Made by a program: the position numbers and the translations under genes
Shown: positions 57,201 to 64,000 of the stretch, piece after piece
Layout of the letters: every line of letters starts with the position of its first letter
Numbering within the stretch: position 1 is the stretch's first letter
Notes under the pieces: model-generated
Seen by the model: the letters and a program-made list of their open reading frames with translations, nothing else
What the model was told of the DNA's origin: nothing
The model's database searches: none
Origin: Tenrec ecaudatus
Lineage: Eukaryota > Chordata > Mammalia > Afrosoricida > Tenrecidae
Reading direction: 5' to 3'
Length of the DNA: 64,000 nucleotides
Assembly: GCF_050624435.1 (NCBI RefSeq)
Contig: NC_134545.1
Span: 82,905,563 to 82,969,562, forward strand

Positions 57201-60024
57201 CTTGCCTCTTGCTGGATCCCTAGCCCAACTCTCCAGCCCTTGGATTTGGCCAGCCTTGCTGCATCTCTCGCCCCTGCCCCACTGTATCTCCAGCACCCGG
57301 CACAGGATAGAGAATCACGGAGAAATGTGGGCACTACCTGGGCAGCAGCTCCACCCCTGGAGGGCCCCATGGCTTGGATACCTCACAGGCGGAGTGATCA
57401 CAGAGCTGGCACCCCTGAATGGTTCCGGGGAGTTGGAGGCTGGCCTCATGCACATCGAGAACCCTCATCCAGGGGGCACTCTCACCCCTCTTGGGAAAAG
57501 CTACGCTGACCTGAAAATGGCCCGCCACTGGGCAGCATCCTCCCCATCCCCTGCACTCACCCGCAGACACACAGGCCTACATACTTGTGGACGCACGCTT
57601 AGGCATGCGCCCCCTCTCCAGCCCCTGCAAGGGCTCCTGACTGAAGTTAGAGCCCAGCGGCAGGTCTGGCTGGATCTGACTGCTCCCTCTTGGCCTGGAC
57701 CACCAGCATGCCATCCCCCAGAAAAAGACACCGCTTCTAGTCCCCAGTGTTGGAGCTTTTCCTGCCCAGGGACAGGACCCAGGTGGGTGAGGGGCTTCAC
57801 AGTAGGGAAGAGAAGAGAGAGGCAGAAGAAAGAAGAGGGCAGTTGGCACAGAGATAGGACAGTGGGGGCGGGGGGAGAGGGCAGGCTAAAGGTCTATGTG
57901 GGGCGATGGTGAAGCACTCAGAGGCTATTGGGAAGGTGGGAGGTTGAACCCACTAAGCAGGTCCGCAGGGGAAAGGCCTGGCCATGGCTTCCATGAAGGG
58001 CGACAGCCCAGGAAGTCCTAGAGAGCAGGTCTACTCTCAGCCGGAGTCAACATGAGTCAGAACCGACCAGCTCAGGGAGCTTTCCAGCATCACAGAATGG
58101 TGGCCAAGGAGGGCCATCTTTGGTCAGACACCCTGGGCTCCTGCTACTTAACCGGCTGTGTGACTCGAGGCAAGAGGCTTCCCTTCTCTGAACCACAGCT
58201 CTTCCGTGCCGCTTCGAGGGTGACCCAGAGGCTCATGGGGTATGCGGCTCAGTGCCTGGCTCATGGCTCTGAGCTCAATAAATGGAAGTGGTGTGGTCAC
58301 TGCTGCCAGGCTGCTGTTGCTGTGGAGGGGCCCTGAAGCTCCCTCGTACCCCTTCTCTTTGTTGTCCTCCAACTCACCCACTCCCCGGAGTGTGCGGACT
58401 GCTCATAGCTCCAATCACAGCATCCGTCGCAAGAGTGGCTTTTAGAGGCTCCGACTCAAACCACTGATCTAGCACCTGGGGCAGCAAAAGAGCAGGGGGA
58501 CATACTCAGCAGCCTGGGTGGGTGTAATCTGTCCCCCCGCCTCCCCATCCTACTGTCCGTCTGAGGCTGGGGCCACTTACCTTTGTAATGGGCGCTGTGA
58601 GGACCTGGTAGTACTGGGGAAGCTGGGCTCCCAGCGTGAGGCCTGAGGGAGAAGACCGAGGAAACATAAGCTGAGACGGCTACCCCAAGGGGTTAGGCCG
58701 ACTCGAGATGAATTGATGGATTTGAATTGTGGAGTTGGAGCAGACTCTTGGAAGTGTCATGGACTGCCGAAAGGCTAAACTGATCTGTCTTGGAAGAAGA
58801 AAGGCCAGAGTGCTCCTTAGAGGTGAGGATGGGGAGACTTCGTCTGATAGACTTTGGACACGTCCGGAGAGCCCAGCCCCTGGAGAAGGCATCATGTTGG
58901 GTCAAGTGGAGGGGCAGCACAAAAGAAGGAGCTGGATTGACACCATGTGTGGCAGTTACATCATCTGGTGCCAACTCGAGACTCTTAAGAGTGAAGGGGT
59001 GGAATTTAGTCTGTCAATCAAGTTCACAGCTTGATGACTTCATTTGGAGGCTCACTGGCGCCCAGACCCACACACTCTCCCTGCAAGACATTCTTGTTGA
59101 CAAGCCACATGGAGCTAAGCTGATGGAACCAGAGCCCCGGAGCTGGAGGAGCCATGTGGAGACCCATGCCAGCACTGAGATGCTTCCACCGCCACTGCAT
59201 CCCCAAGACTTTCTACCCACTGGCCTGTGATCTTCCTGCATCTGGTGTCATTGCATGTGTTGCGTGAGTCTGAAGAGGAAATGATTCACTGGCACGGGAC
59301 ATGTGGGTTAATATTGGACTTATAGACTTGATCTGCACTGGGCTGGGATGTTATAAAGCTTTCTTATAAACATACGAGAGTCTATGATGTTTCTTTAGTC
59401 CGCGCAGACTAGCACACTGTGGTTGCAACGATGGGCATGGGGGTAATTGTGAGGCTAGGGCAGGGCCAGGCAGTGTGTCATTCGGTTGTGCGTGGGCCAC
59501 TGTGGTCAGAAGCGACTCCATGGCTTCTAGCAGTAACAACCACACTCAGGAGACACTCCCATTGTGTCCCTGTGAGGGAAGGCTGGGAGAATCTGTGATG
59601 GGAGGAGCTTATCCTAATGGCTCCAGGTTGTACCGGCTGGAAGCCTTGGCCATGCTTTGAACATCTCGGAGCCGTTTTCCTCACTTGCAAGATGGGAGAC
59701 ATACAAGGAGGGCTTCAGAATGAAAAGATACGGATGTTTCTACAACCTCTTTGAAGTGCCCTCATGTCATCTGCGTCTCAGGGCCCTCGTGGAGACTGAG
59801 ATCTTTATAGCGTTTGTAGCAGGCACTGGCTGCAGGTTAGCTGTGGGCAGCATTTCTGGTGAGTCCCTGTGTGGTGCAAATGGCTAACATCCTGGGCTCC
59901 TGACAAAAGTTAAGCCCACCCATCGGTGCCTCAGAAGAAAGACCTGTCACCCCACGTCTGAAAAATTATCTTTCCAATGCCCAATGGAACCCAGTTCTGT
60001 TTCGACCCTCTCCCCTGCACACTG

Positions 60025-60069
<45 letters not shown>

Positions 60070-62508
60070 CATGAGATCACCATGTGTTGGAATCAATTTG
60101 AGGGCAACTAGTTTAATTTTTTTTGGTGGTGGTGGTGGGGCTTTGAACTTATACTCTATCTCTTTATTTTGAACCCAGTAAATCTCACACCCCAGGGGGT
60201 AGCCAGCCTTGCTTACCCACGTCTCTGATAAGAACTCAGACCATCACAGAGAGTCCCTGGATAGTGAGACCTTGAGGACACAGGCCATGACCTCTAGCCA
60301 TTGTCCCAGAGCCTATAGCTTCGTGTCTAGCCCACGTGGCTGACGTCAGGTGCCATTGAGTTTGTTCTGACCCATTGCGAGCCTGTGCACAACAGAACGA
60401 AACACTGCCCAGACCCAGGAAGAGTTCCCCACAATCGTTCCTACACCTGAGCCCATCACTGCAGCCACTGTGCCCATCCAGCTTGTTGCGAGCCTTCCTT
60501 TCTTTGCTGCCCTCCACGTTAGCAAGCATCATGTTCTCCAGAGACTGGTCCCTTCTGACAACATGTCCAAAGTACGTAAGATGACATCTTATATACTTCA
60601 TCTGGCCCCTACTAGTGTCTGATAAATGTTTATTGCATGACACTTCATTGGCATGTTCCTGTTAAGTGGAGAGGCAATATCTATGTTTAGAATTTGTGGT
60701 AGATTTCCTGGGCTAGGATTCTTCACCCCTTCTATATTCACCCCTGCGATTCTTCCATGTGACTCTATATCCTTGCCCACCATATGGGGGTGGCCCTGCG
60801 CTGCCCTTGACTCTGGGCTCACTCAGCCACGAGTCTGCACTGGCTTGGCTGGTGGAATGTTTGCAGATGCCATCAGATGCCATGCGCAGAGGCTTGGGGT
60901 GAGCCTGCCTGGGTCTTTCCCTCTGTGCCCTGCCGTTGGCCGGAGCAGGTCAGGCTGACCTTGGACAGGTCTGCTGCTTCAAGAGGAGGAGGAGAGGCCC
61001 GTGGTGCAGGGCTGCCCTAGCCCAGCCGCTCTACTGCAGGCATATGCAGGAGAGCAGGCCAGCTCAGCAAAACCATGCAGTCACGGGGGAGTTTTTTAAG
61101 CTGCTGAGATTTTGTCATTATTTGTTAGGCAAAAATATTGTGGCCACATATAAAGGGATTCTGTAACTTACTAGAACAGTGGTCCTCAACCTGTGGGTCT
61201 TGACCCCTTTGGGACTTGAACGGCCCTTTCATGGAGTGCGCCTGAATCATAACTAGCAAAATGACCGTAATGAAGTGACAACGAAAATGTTCTGGTTGGG
61301 ACTTCACTACACCACGAGGAACTGTATTATAGGGCCACAGCATTAGGAAAGTTGAGAACCACTGAACTAGAGGCTGTAACTCCCCTCCCCAAGCTCATGA
61401 CCCAAACCAGCCCAAAGCAAACTCACTGCTATTGAGTCAATTCCGGCTCACAGCGGCCCTAGGAGACAGAGTGCAACTGTCCTGGTGGGTTTCTAAGACT
61501 GTAAATCTTTATGGGAGCAGAAAGCCTCATCTTTCTCCCATGGAGTGGTTGGTGGTTTTGAACTGCTGACCTTGTGGCTAGCAATCAGAGACGTAACCCA
61601 TTATGCTACCAGGTAGACATTACTAATGGATCAGAGAACCCTTTGTGAATGAGTGCAGATTTAGTAAGACCTCTCTTCAAATCCTATAGCCCCCTATCTC
61701 TTACTCTAGCCATGGCTGTGTTGACTAGTTCCATGCAGGCTTTGGCCAGCTTGGAACACAGGTGGGGACCGAAGAGCATCTCACTCCAAACCTGTGTGAA
61801 GCTCCTCTTCAGGCCTGCCCTGGGCTTCTCTGGCTTTGTGAAGGGGACTCCAGGATTCCACTTGACGCTCACAGATATACAACCTACATGTGTGAGAATT
61901 CATGCCCCATGGGGCAACGTTTGACTAGTGGGGCACAGACCCCCATGGAGACACGTGACCCTCTTTCTTCCCCTGAAAATAGTCCTGCAGTGCATTTCCT
62001 AAGGCTTCTCAGAGGGCCCCGTCCCTCATTTCCCCCAGCAGCAGCTGCCCACACAGTAGCACATCCTAGCACCAGTCCCCCTCCAGCGCCCCCCCACTCT
62101 GTGTGCCCTGTAGTTACAACCAACTTTCACAAGAACCGTTGTGCTGTGCAGCACGGAAGCCTTTGTCTCAGGGGCTATCCTAGGGTTCTCAAGTCCAGGG
62201 CTTCTCAACCAAGAGCCCCTGCAGCCCCACACTAGTGGGTCATTGTTGGCTAGACGCCTTGGAGAGTCAGTCTTGCGGCCAGTCCTTGAGCAAACGGGCT
62301 CAACCTGCTCCAAGAGGTCACTCAGCATACCTGAACCCTGCCCTTTGGACTCACCTGCCTGCAGCAGGGGCCTGAGCGTGGACAGGGCCTTGAGCCTTTG
62401 CAGCCAGGAGCCATGCTGGAAGGCCGAGATGTCCACTGGGGCTGCATCCAGCAGAGGGTCAATGGCTGATGCCAAGCGATTCATGAACTCTTCGTATCTG
62501 GGAAAGGC
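48224..62508 (-). CDS. PYROXD2: PYROXD2, partial gene: 11 exons (6-16) encoding the C-terminal 424 residues
   Basis: Pyridine nucleotide-disulphide oxidoreductase domain-containing protein 2 is a flavoprotein of the phytoene-desaturase-like amine oxidase superfamily. It has been reported in mitochondria and its substrate is not settled. Eleven minus-strand segments, read from right to left, match the human protein in order: 62508-62355, 58642-58581, 58475-58378, 56500-56359, 55982-55848, 53872-53800, 53571-53415, 52367-52213, 51360-51254, 49463-49343 and 48294-48224. Each internal border is AG/GT and every junction keeps phase. The summed length is 1275 bases, or 424 codons plus TGA, with no internal stop. 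Human PYROXD2 is about 581 residues, so roughly the last 73% is here. The amino-terminal FAD-binding fold, exons 1-5 and the promoter lie past 64000; I searched 62509-64000 for the preceding exon and did not find it. The C-terminal glycine-rich motif [16 protein letters not shown], the second flavin-contacting motif of the family, is intact. Introns carry SINE, RTE, LTR, SPIN and L1 insertions that do not touch exons. Intact frame argues for a functional gene. Confidence 0.95.
48700..48985 (+). mobile_element. RTE LINE 3' fragment in PYROXD2 intron 15
   Basis: It contains 'CTGTCTTGGAGGAAGTGGTC', 'GGTGAGACTTCGTCTCCG', 'ACATGTTACGGAGAGGCC' and 'GGATCGACGCGGCGGCTGTG', parallel to the copy at 58.7 kb. 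It lies antisense to the gene and away from both exons. Confidence 0.7.
49343..49463 (-). CDS. PYROXD2: PYROXD2 exon 15
   Basis: This 121-base exon follows CCCGCAG and ends with one base before GTGAGT. It encodes [20 protein letters not shown] and then [20 protein letters not shown]. The [12 protein letters not shown] segment begins the second FAD-contacting motif typical of phytoene-desaturase-like enzymes. Confidence 0.95.
50268..50460 (-). mobile_element. AfroSINE in PYROXD2 intron 14, same sense as the gene
   Basis: 'TGCACAGTCAGTGCCGACTC', 'GAGTTTCTGAGACTGTAACT' and 'CATCACCAAATGCCTCC' in minus order. Confidence 0.83.
50540..50725 (+). mobile_element. AfroSINE in PYROXD2 intron 14, antisense to the gene
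   Basis: 'ACACGTTGGGCTGCTAACCG', 'TCAGTGGTTCGAATCCACCA' (near perfect B-box) and 'GCCACTAGGAGTCATGCAC'. Confidence 0.82.
50975..51135 (+). mobile_element. RTE LINE 3' terminus with (AAC)n tail, PYROXD2 intron 14
   Basis: It contains 'GATGGACTGACACAGCGGCT', 'GTCGCTATGGGTTGGAACTG' and 'CCGAGGGCAACGGGCAACAA', ending in AACAACAACAAG repeats. Such a short tandem tail in place of poly(A) is characteristic of RTE LINEs. Confidence 0.75.
51254..51360 (-). CDS. PYROXD2: PYROXD2 exon 14
   Basis: This 107-base exon follows TTCCCCAG. It completes the split valine codon and ends in phase 0 at GTGAGT. It encodes [20 protein letters not shown] and then [15 protein letters not shown], a conserved block near the C-terminal flavin-binding part. 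Confidence 0.95.
51445..51630 (-). mobile_element. AfroSINE in PYROXD2 intron 13
   Basis: 'AAGAACCAAACCAGACTCTC', 'ACAGGACAGGGTAGAACTGC' and 'GGTGGTTTTGAACTGCTGGC'; it starts 84 bases from exon 14's acceptor. Confidence 0.83.
51820..51960 (-). mobile_element. L2 LINE 3' fragment, PYROXD2 intron 13
   Basis: 'CTGGCGAACTCCTAGTCATC' and 'CTTGAAAACCCAGCTTAAAG' match the reversed L2 3' end common in mammals. Confidence 0.6.
52213..52367 (-). CDS. PYROXD2: PYROXD2 exon 13
   Basis: This 155-base exon lies between CTCCCAG and GTGAGG. It encodes PM then [20 protein letters not shown] and [18 protein letters not shown], ending in the NAYADK segment with one base of the next valine codon. Conservation with the human protein is very high. 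Confidence 0.95.
52748..52922 (+). mobile_element. AfroSINE in PYROXD2 intron 12
   Basis: 'AGAGGCCTGGTGGCAAAGTG', 'AGGTCAGCAGTACAAATCCA' and 'TAGGGTCACAATGAGTTGG', directly followed by an L1 3' end. Confidence 0.83.
52925..53027 (+). mobile_element. L1 LINE 3' end fragment in PYROXD2 intron 12
   Basis: 'AATGTGCTTAATATACAATG', 'TGATAAGAGTTATATAATCC' and 'CCCAATAAAATGATTTTTAA' match the L1 terminus, with AATAAA and a short A tail. It abuts a SINE on its left. Confidence 0.75.
53356..53380. repeat. (GGGCA)n short tandem repeat near PYROXD2 exon 12
   Basis: Four to five GGGCA units about 35 bases inside intron 12 from the exon 12 donor. Confidence 0.8.
53415..53571 (-). CDS. PYROXD2: PYROXD2 exon 12
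   Basis: This 157-base exon follows CCCTCAG. It completes the split valine codon from exon 11 and ends with AG before GTACAT. It encodes [17 protein letters not shown] and then [19 protein letters not shown]. The following arginine codon is split with exon 13. The donor GTACAT is a weak match to consensus, but phase and homology agree. Confidence 0.94.
53800..53872 (-). CDS. PYROXD2: PYROXD2 exon 11
   Basis: This 73-base exon starts in phase 0 after TTCCAG and ends with one base before GTAAGA. It encodes [17 protein letters not shown] then SPVTKIN. The VGG at the middle replaces the LER-type residues recalled from the human protein, a substitution outside known motifs. Confidence 0.92.
53930..54125 (-). 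mobile_element. L2 LINE 3' fragment, PYROXD2 intron 10
   Basis: 'AGAGCTCAGCCTGAACCACC' and 'TCCTCCAGGAAGCCCTCCTG' match the reversed L2 3' region. Confidence 0.6.
54565..54617 (-). mobile_element. AfroSINE tail fragment
   Basis: 'CACGGCCATCGAGTGGGTTC' and 'GGGTCATAGTGATCCTATAA' are the 3' end of a minus-oriented copy cut by the next SINE. Confidence 0.65.
54618..54838 (-). mobile_element. AfroSINE, full length, PYROXD2 intron 10
   Basis: 'ACCAAAACCAAGCCAAACAT', 'GGCGGTTTCAAACTGCTAAC' and 'ACCACTATGCCACAAGGGC'. Confidence 0.86.
54850..54962 (-). mobile_element. AfroSINE tail half, PYROXD2 intron 10
   Basis: 'GCTAACCAAACCCACTGCCA', 'ACATAGCGACCCTATCAGGC' and 'GGAGTAGAAAGCCCCACCTT'. Confidence 0.82.
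54963..55115 (-). mobile_element. AfroSINE head half, PYROXD2 intron 10
   Basis: 'GAGCTGCCCCTTTGGGTGTC', 'GTGGTTTTGAACTGCTGAGC' and 'ACCCCCCAGGGCTCCTTAG'. Confidence 0.8.
55848..55982 (-). CDS. PYROXD2: PYROXD2 exon 10
   Basis: This 135-base exon is exactly 45 codons, phase 0 at both ends. The acceptor is GGTGCAG and the donor GTGAGG. It encodes [10 protein letters not shown], then [18 protein letters not shown] and [12 protein letters not shown]. The VVLSN segment is the usual loop joining the flavin and substrate parts of this fold. Skipping this exon would keep frame. Confidence 0.94.
56359..56500 (-). CDS. PYROXD2: PYROXD2 exon 9
   Basis: This 142-base exon follows CTCTCCCCAG. Its first base completes a glycine codon and it ends in phase 0 at the donor GTGACT, which is canonical GT but weaker than GTAAGT. 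It encodes [20 protein letters not shown] and then [20 protein letters not shown], a strongly conserved block of the protein. Confidence 0.94.
57050..57147 (+). mobile_element. L1 LINE 3' end fragment in PYROXD2 intron 8
   Basis: 'CCAATGTGCAAATGTGCGTG', 'GTAATAAGAGTTGTGTGAGC' and 'CCCAATAAAATGATTTTTAA' match the same L1 terminus as the copies at 12.4 and 53.0 kb. Confidence 0.78.
57903..58072 (+). mobile_element. AfroSINE, old, PYROXD2 intron 8
   Basis: 'GATGGTGAAGCACTCAGAGG', 'GGTGGGAGGTTGAACCCACT' and 'CAACATGAGTCAGAACCG'. Confidence 0.65.
58115..58290 (+). mobile_element. MIR, nearly complete, PYROXD2 intron 8
   Basis: 'CTACTTAACCGGCTGTGTGA', 'CAGTGCCTGGCTCATGGC' and 'GAGCTCAATAAATGGAAG' cover the core and the 3' end. 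Confidence 0.72.
58378..58475 (-). CDS. PYROXD2: PYROXD2 exon 8
   Basis: This 98-base exon begins in phase 0 after CCCCAG and ends with GG before the donor GTGAGT, sharing the glycine codon with exon 9. It encodes [20 protein letters not shown] followed by [13 protein letters not shown]. Its first half overlaps the position of the mir-1287 hairpin, so its synonymous sites may be under extra constraint. Confidence 0.93.
58400..58489 (-). ncRNA. MIR1287: mir-1287-like microRNA hairpin position over the intron 7/exon 8 border
   Basis: In human, mir-1287 lies in PYROXD2 and its 5' mature arm starts one base inside an exon. Here the 22 bases 58474-58453 (minus strand) match my memory of that mature sequence at all but two positions, G to A at position 5 and C to T at position 17. 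The flanking arm is the conserved exon: a 5' CTGC can pair with a 3' GCAG near the base, and GATCA with TGATT near the middle. The sequence is forced to resemble human because it is coding, so homology does not prove that a microRNA is made. Position 5 falls in the seed. Confidence 0.45.
58581..58642 (-). CDS. PYROXD2: PYROXD2 exon 7
   Basis: This short 62-base exon lies between the acceptor CCTCAG and the donor GTAAGT. It completes the split glycine codon from exon 6, encodes [19 protein letters not shown] and ends in phase 0. It is separated from exon 8 by only 105 bases of intron. It is too short to appear as an open frame of its own and was found by homology and phase. Confidence 0.92.
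58700..58947 (+). mobile_element. RTE LINE 3' fragment, left part (PYROXD2 intron 6)
   Basis: It contains 'GGATTTGAATTGTGGAGTTG', 'CGTCTGATAGACTTTGGACA' and 'CCTGGAGAAGGCATCATGTT', reading [11 protein letters not shown] and [11 protein letters not shown] with frame breaks. It is interrupted by the LTR at 58948-59416. Confidence 0.78.
58948..59416 (+). mobile_element. ERVL/MLT2-like solo LTR, family A, nested in an RTE fragment (PYROXD2 intron 6)
   Basis: It starts TGTGGCAGTTACATCATC and ends GCGCAGACTAGCACA. It interrupts a plus-oriented RTE 3' fragment between 'GATTGACAC' and 'GGTTGCAACGATGGGC'. Flanks CCATG and CTGTG are both one CpG transition away from CCGTG, the sequence expected in the RTE. 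It lies antisense to PYROXD2. Confidence 0.75.
59417..59545 (+). mobile_element. RTE LINE 3' fragment, right part after the nested LTR
   Basis: 'GTGGTTGCAACGATGGGCAT', 'GCAGTGTGTCATTCGGTTGT' and 'CAGAAGCGACTCCATGGC' continue the interrupted copy to its AACAACCACA end. Confidence 0.75.
59865..60118 (+). mobile_element. RTE-tailed tRNA SINE with an internal (CA)n, PYROXD2 intron 6
   Basis: 'GAGTCCCTGTGTGGTGCAAA', 'CGGTGCCTCAGAAGAAAGAC', a (CA)n at 60026-60066 and 'ATGTGTTGGAATCAATTTGA' tail. Confidence 0.65.
60026..60066. repeat. (CA)20 microsatellite
   Basis: Uninterrupted CA run inside an RTE-tailed SINE. Confidence 0.93.
60350..60597 (-). mobile_element. RTE LINE 3' fragment, reverse orientation (PYROXD2 intron 6)
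   Basis: The minus strand reads [20 protein letters not shown], then [20 protein letters not shown], the usual RTE C-terminal order, and then a degraded 3' UTR ending 'GTCAGAACAAACTCAATGGC'. Confidence 0.78.
61177..61364 (+). mobile_element. SPIN-like nonautonomous hAT transposon, copy 2, in PYROXD2 intron 6
   Basis: It begins CAGTGGTCCTCAACCTGTGG and ends GTTGAGAACCACTG, with the same interior as the copy at 45.2 kb. The flanks TACTAGAA (61169-61176) and AACTAGAG (61365-61372) agree at 6 of 8 bases around a CTAG core, as expected for the 8-bp hAT target duplication of this family. Confidence 0.88.
61392..61617 (-). mobile_element. AfroSINE, PYROXD2 intron 6
   Basis: 'CCCAAACCAGCCCAAAGCAA', 'GCTATTGAGTCAATTCCGGC' and 'CCCATTATGCTACCAGGTAG'. 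Confidence 0.86.
62355..62508 (-). CDS. PYROXD2: PYROXD2 exon 6 (first exon visible)
   Basis: This 154-base exon follows the acceptor TTTCAG and is closed by the donor GTGAGT. It starts in phase 0 and leaves one base (G) for the next exon. It encodes [19 protein letters not shown] and then a segment ending LRPLLQAG, matching the helical part between the FAD fold and the substrate region. The exon number is inferred by counting back from the last of 16 human exons. Confidence 0.93.
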
Positions 62509-63178
62509 CTGAAACAAAGTCTCAAGTCAAGGCCTGACTTCCCAGGACCTCAGGGGATATGATACCATGGTTGGGCCGGGGGCCCCTGGCATCTCCATAT
62601 GGCCTGCGAACCTTGAGGGGTTCCTGGGCCTTTTCTCTAGCCCTGGCTCTGCCGGGCTCTGCTGTCGTCCTGGTCCTAGGACTATATGCGTTAGGGGAGC
62701 TAAGAGAGATGAAGGAGCCACCCTGGGGTGGGGCGGACAGGGGCAAACTGGCAGCCACAGAAAAGGGACCTGTACCCTGGGGTGTGCCTCTGCGATAAAC
62801 CACAGAGCCATTTGAAAGCTTCCTGTCTATGTCCTTCTGTCTGTCCATCCTTTCTTGGTAACGACAAGGTCTCTTCTCACGTGTCCCAGTGTGCTAGCTG
62901 CCCCTTCCCAGGCCAGAACCGTCATGTCTGCAAGCCTCCCATGCCCTCTTGCTGTAAGCAGTACCAGATGGTAGCAGAGGCCTGCACCCCCTCACTGCAC
63001 AGGTTCCCACACAGAACCCACTTCCAAGACCCATCATTCCTGAGCCTGGTGATTGATAACTCTACACTTCCTTCCCTTGATGGGGGACAGGAGCAGGGGG
63101 TGGGTGCCCATGCCAGTGGAAGCCCCTCCCTTGACTCTCAGCCAGTGCTTTTGATTGACACTTGGGTCAACTGCTTTG
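62509..63178. other. Start of PYROXD2 intron 5, no exon seen
   Basis: Immediately upstream (right) of exon 6. I looked for the expected preceding exon peptide and splice pair and did not find them here or up to 64000. Confidence 0.6.
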
Positions 63179-63383
63179 ACCCAACAACAACTCAACTCCA
63201 CAAGTCCATTCGGACTCATGGGCACCCTGCTGGACAAGGTGGAACTGTGCCTGGGGGTTCCTGAGACTGTAACTTTTCACAGGACTAGAAAGCCCCATTT
63301 TGTCTGTGGAGCGAGTGGTGGTTTTGAACTGCTGACTTTGCAGTGAGCAGCCCAACCCATAACCACTACCCCACCAGGGCTCC
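63179..63383 (-). mobile_element. AfroSINE, upstream intron of PYROXD2
   Basis: 'CCACAAGTCCATTCGGACTC', 'GGTGGTTTTGAACTGCTGAC' and 'ACTACCCCACCAGGGCTCC'; the tail reads CAACAACAACTC. Confidence 0.86.
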
Positions 63384-63864
63384 TTTGCCGGCTTTGATCT
63401 ACCCATGGGGTTTTAGTAAGTGCTACGCAGAGCAAAGACCTGGTTGAAGTGGATTTGAGGAGGCAAAATGAAGTTAAATGCCCTCCCAGAGCCTTTAGTA
63501 CAACCCGATGTCAGGATGAAGCCGGGAACCAGACTCCGGGGTCCCCACACTGGGCTGAGGCTTTTGCTGCCTGCTTCTCTGGTTTCTTGGGCTCAGGGTG
63601 TGGCCAGCATCCTACAGGTCCGGGGATCTGGCCTTGCTGACTCTGAGACCAGCAGGACTTAGAGAAGAAGATTTAGAGAGCGGTTCCTATCCCACGGCAC
63701 AGGGAGAACAGCAGTGCTGTCTTGGTGATTCTGAGCTTCAGTTGAGTTTGGAAATGGCTGGTTGAAGAGAGGTGGGTGCCGGTGGGTCTGGAGGTTGTTC
63801 CCAGCATTAGGTGAAAACACCGCAAAGCAACATCGAGCATGCGAATCTTTGTGGTTAGTGGTGG

Positions 63865-64000
63865 TTGAGTTGGCGCCTGCTCATGGTGTCCCCGGTCACC
63901 ATAGGAGGATGCAGGGCCTGGCCTGTGCAAGCATCACAGTTCTTGGTCAGCTTCAGTCCATAGCTGCAGCCACTGTCTATTTTGTGGGCCCTCTAAGCTA
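63865..64000 (-). mobile_element. RTE 3' UTR-like fragment running off the window
   Basis: 'GAGTTGGCGCCTGCTCATGG', 'CACCATAGGAGGATGCAGGG' and 'CCATAGCTGCAGCCACTGTC' resemble, in order, the fragment at 16.9-17.0 kb. It is cut by the window edge. Confidence 0.5.

Noticed and set aside
57301-57520. First guess for PYROXD2 exon 8
   Set aside because: The translation did not match the expected peptide. A perfect match with correct splice sites was found at 58378-58475 instead.
57202-57912. 236-codon plus-strand frame inside PYROXD2 intron 8
   Set aside because: It is antisense intronic sequence with low-complexity proline, serine and glycine content and no recognisable family.
62509-64000. PYROXD2 exon 5 or the gene's 5' end
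   Set aside because: No segment matching the expected residues before exon 6 was found with splice sites; only introns and repeats are seen.
1-64000. CRISPR arrays, phage, operons or other prokaryotic systems
   Set aside because: Introns, SINEs, LINEs and a mammalian gene show that this is vertebrate nuclear DNA; no regularly spaced repeats with unique spacers are present.

Overview
The window is mammalian nuclear DNA, almost certainly from an afrotherian and most likely a tenrec. It is packed with copies of a tRNA-derived SINE whose sense strand opens with a 'GGAGCCCTGGTGGC'-like head and ends near 'GATGGCAGTGAGTTTGG'. This is the AfroSINE type, which is known only from afrotherians. It also holds BovB-like RTE LINE pieces, L1 3' ends, MIR and L2 fossils, and two copies of the hAT transposon SPIN. 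Within Afrotheria, SPIN is reported from the tenrec Echinops. The species call is an inference from repeat content.

The only protein gene recognised is PYROXD2, on the minus strand from 62508 down to 48224. Eleven exons, taken to be exons 6 to 16 of 16, can be read with GT-AG borders and matching phases. They give an uninterrupted 424-residue carboxy-terminal part of this FAD-linked oxidoreductase. Exons 1 to 5, with the dinucleotide-binding amino terminus and the promoter, lie beyond the right edge. The intron 7/exon 8 junction overlaps the position of the human microRNA hairpin mir-1287, with substitutions in the mature arm.

Bases 1 to about 47.9 kb are intergenic. In human the next gene on that side is LOXL4, and nothing of it is seen here. 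This part is a mosaic of AfroSINEs, a second RTE-tailed SINE, RTE fragments, L1 3' UTRs, MaLR-like LTRs and a family of about 500-bp ERVL/MLT2-like solo LTRs, several nested inside other repeats. A pogo/Tigger-like DNA transposon at about 34.2-35.1 kb keeps an open 135-codon transposase tail. The stretches between repeats show no convincing genes.

No CRISPR, operon, bacterial or viral gene system is present. The points most worth a second look are the exon-overlapping microRNA, the SPIN and pogo transposons, the nested LTRs with target-site duplications, an unclassified LTR-like block at 44.7-45.2 kb and an AT-rich, repeat-poor island at 18.6-19.4 kb. Repeat borders are estimates made by eye, usually good to about 10-20 bases.
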